In this document: positions 6,135 to 7,286 of the stretch, piece by piece
Numbering within the stretch: the first letter of the stretch is position 1
How the letters are laid out: every line of letters starts with the position of its first letter
Assembly (NCBI GenBank): GCA_020724685.1
Contig: DYGP01000030.1
Coordinates: forward strand, 1-7,286
Source: Candidatus Paceibacter sp.
GTDB taxonomy: Bacteria; Patescibacteriota; Minisyncoccia; UBA6257; GWB1-50-10
Length of the DNA: 7,286 bases
Direction of reading: 5' to 3'
Program-made: the position numbers and the translations under genes
Notes under the pieces: generated by a model
Seen by the model: only the letters and a program-made list of their open reading frames with translations
Told to the model about the DNA's origin: nothing
The model's database searches: none

Positions 6135-7286
6135 TTATTGCCTGAGATCTATCCTGTTTCCTTCAAGTGTCGCGGCTTTTTCGCCGTTATTTTTCTCGGA
6201 GAACGGCTTTTCACCCCCTTCTTTGTTTTTTTTGGTTTTCCAAAAAAACCCCTTTCCCGTAAGTTCGGCTTTTCCGCCCTCGACAATTTTTTTCTTCTCC
6301 GGAATGTTTTTTTTGGGAGGTTCTTCCGCCGACGGAGGTAAGGGGCGAATTGGGGGCGGGAGCGGTTTTTTCTCGTCGATTTGTTTCGGAAGGATGCCGG
6401 TCGGAATATTCATGATGAAATTCCGGATCACCACACCCCGGTTCTTTTCCGGCTCTTTCCCTGGTTCCTTTTTGGAGAGGATATCAATGGGCGTTTTCGG
6501 TTTTTCGGTTCGTATGAATTGGGTTTCTTTCTGGAACGGATACAGCGGCGTCCGAAGTTCGCTGTAGTGTATCGTCTTCTCGTCCGTTTTCTCCAAGGCT
6601 TCAGGAAGTTCCACCTTTACCCGCACTGGTCCGGTCGGTTTATGCGCCTCTTTCGGTTTGAAGAATCCGAACGGGAGCGAGAAGCTTTTCGATGATGCCT
6701 GCGCCGGTTTCTTGCTTCCGGGAAACGTTGCCGCTCCCACGGGAGGTTTTTCCCTGTGGAGCACAAAGGGGGCCGGCGAGGAATCCGGGGTTTTTTTCGG
6801 ATCACCCGTCGTTATCATGACGGACTCCTCGTCTTTCTTTTGCGCGATTTCGGGAGCGAACACCTCAAGCGATATCGAATCACTCTTCCGCGTTTCCGGT
6901 TCAAGCGACATCTCGTTCTCGTCGAACTCCGGTTCCTCACCAATGCTTCTCAGAAGCTCATTCTCGCTTTTTATGAATTCAACAAGGGAAAGGGCGCCCG
7001 CGACGTCTATTTTCTCGATGTCCACGCCGGCGTTTTTCAGATCGTTTTGGACGGGACGGAGAATCCTTTCTTTAATCTCGAGCGCAATGGTGTTTATCTT
7101 TTTGTCCCTCAGTTTTATCCTCTCCTTTATCGATTCTTTCAATTTTGCCGGATCGATTTTTCCGGATACGACATCGAACACGATCGCGGGGAGCAGGGAG
7201 GGAAAGGGAATCCCCGTTTTGATTCCGAGATTTTCGATTGTGTTGATCACCTTCGGCGATCCGAGGTATTCCCTCACTCTTTCGTG
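6135..7286 (-). CDS. Protein with helical N-terminal part and long Pro/Lys/Glu-rich disordered tail (5' end outside window)
   Basis: Function not recognised. The reading frame is open to the window edge (four more codons, HERV, precede the first in-window GTG at 7277), so the true start probably lies upstream. Numbering from that GTG, residues 1-115 look folded and mostly helical: VREYLGSPKVINTIENLG, then IPFPSLLPAIVFDVVSGKID, then charged helices to ELLRSIGEE. From about 116 on the sequence is low in hydrophobics and rich in Pro, Lys, Glu and Ser, with poly-Pro runs (PLPPPIRPLPPS, 306-316) typical of disorder. A few islands look more constrained: VRVKVELPEAL (218-228), IHYSELRTPLYPF (236-248) and GVVIRNFIMNIPTG (281-294). 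There is no signal peptide or membrane helix in the visible part, so it is probably cytoplasmic. It precedes PrgI by 191 bases in the same orientation. A cytoplasmic adaptor of the secretion motor is possible but only by position. Coding is confident; function is not. Confidence 0.75.
   Translation of the reverse strand, partial: HERVREYLGSPKVINTIENLGIKTGIPFPSLLPAIVFDVVSGKIDPAKLKESIKERIKLRDKKINTIALEIKERILRPVQNDLKNAGVDIEKIDVAGALSLVEFIKSENELLRSIGEEPEFDENEMSLEPETRKSDSISLEVFAPEIAQKKDEESVMITTGDPKKTPDSSPAPFVLHREKPPVGAATFPGSKKPAQASSKSFSLPFGFFKPKEAHKPTGPVRVKVELPEALEKTDEKTIHYSELRTPLYPFQKETQFIRTEKPKTPIDILSKKEPGKEPEKNRGVVIRNFIMNIPTGILPKQIDEKKPLPPPIRPLPPSAEEPPKKNIPEKKKIVEGGKAELTGKGFFWKTKKNKEGGEKPFSEKNNGEKAATLEGNRIDLRQ

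Noticed and set aside
7275..7277. GTG as the true start of the Pro/Lys-rich protein
   Set aside because: The frame remains open to the window edge, only nine bases further upstream, so a start outside the window is at least as likely.
1..7286. CRISPR array, insertion sequence, tRNA or rRNA genes
   Set aside because: No regularly spaced repeats, transposase motifs, flanking terminal repeats or tRNA/rRNA-like sequence were seen; the window is almost fully occupied by protein genes.

Overview
The window looks like part of a chromosome from a member of the Candidate Phyla Radiation (Patescibacteria), most likely the Parcubacteria branch. This is inferred from gene content and domain style, not from a marker gene. 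The supporting signs are a PrgI-family membrane protein, a separate TraC-like protein and a VirB4-type ATPase in tandem, followed by a small membrane protein, a secreted Ig-like protein, a membrane-anchored beta-propeller and a two-helix pilin. Genes are tightly packed, Shine-Dalgarno sequences are weak or absent, and TAA or TAG ends every complete gene. All supported genes lie on the minus strand, so the biological order runs from base 7286 down to base 1. No RNA genes, mobile elements, CRISPR arrays or convincing intrinsic terminators are visible.

Layout in transcription order: (1) 7286-6135, a partial protein with a helical N-terminal part and a long Pro/Lys/Glu-rich, probably disordered tail. 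(2) 6134-5944, a 191-base gap with only short inverted repeats. (3) 5943-5446, a PrgI/VirB3-like inner-membrane protein. (4) 5391-4735, a TraC-like protein corresponding to an N-terminal VirB4-type domain encoded separately. (5) 4730-2991, a VirB4-family ATPase. (6) 2978-2589, a small polytopic membrane protein. (7) 2506-1820, a secreted protein with two likely Ig-like beta-sandwich domains. (8) 1815-601, a membrane-anchored beta-propeller. (9) 629-1, a VirB2/TrbC-like pilin with a cysteine-containing C-terminal extension, cut by the window edge.

Taken together this is a type IV secretion-like envelope machine or conjugative-type pilus. PrgI (VirB3-like), the TraC-like protein and VirB4 would form the cytoplasmic and inner-membrane motor. 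The pilin would form the extracellular filament. The Ig-like and propeller proteins would be surface or periplasmic accessory parts. VirB1, B5, B6, B7-B10, B11 and D4 equivalents are not seen here, though the cluster continues past both edges. Two internal promoter-like sites are suggested. One, immediately before the Ig-like gene, is placed so that the transcript would be leaderless or nearly so; the other lies before the TraC-like gene. They could allow the motor genes and the secreted/pilus genes to be expressed separately.
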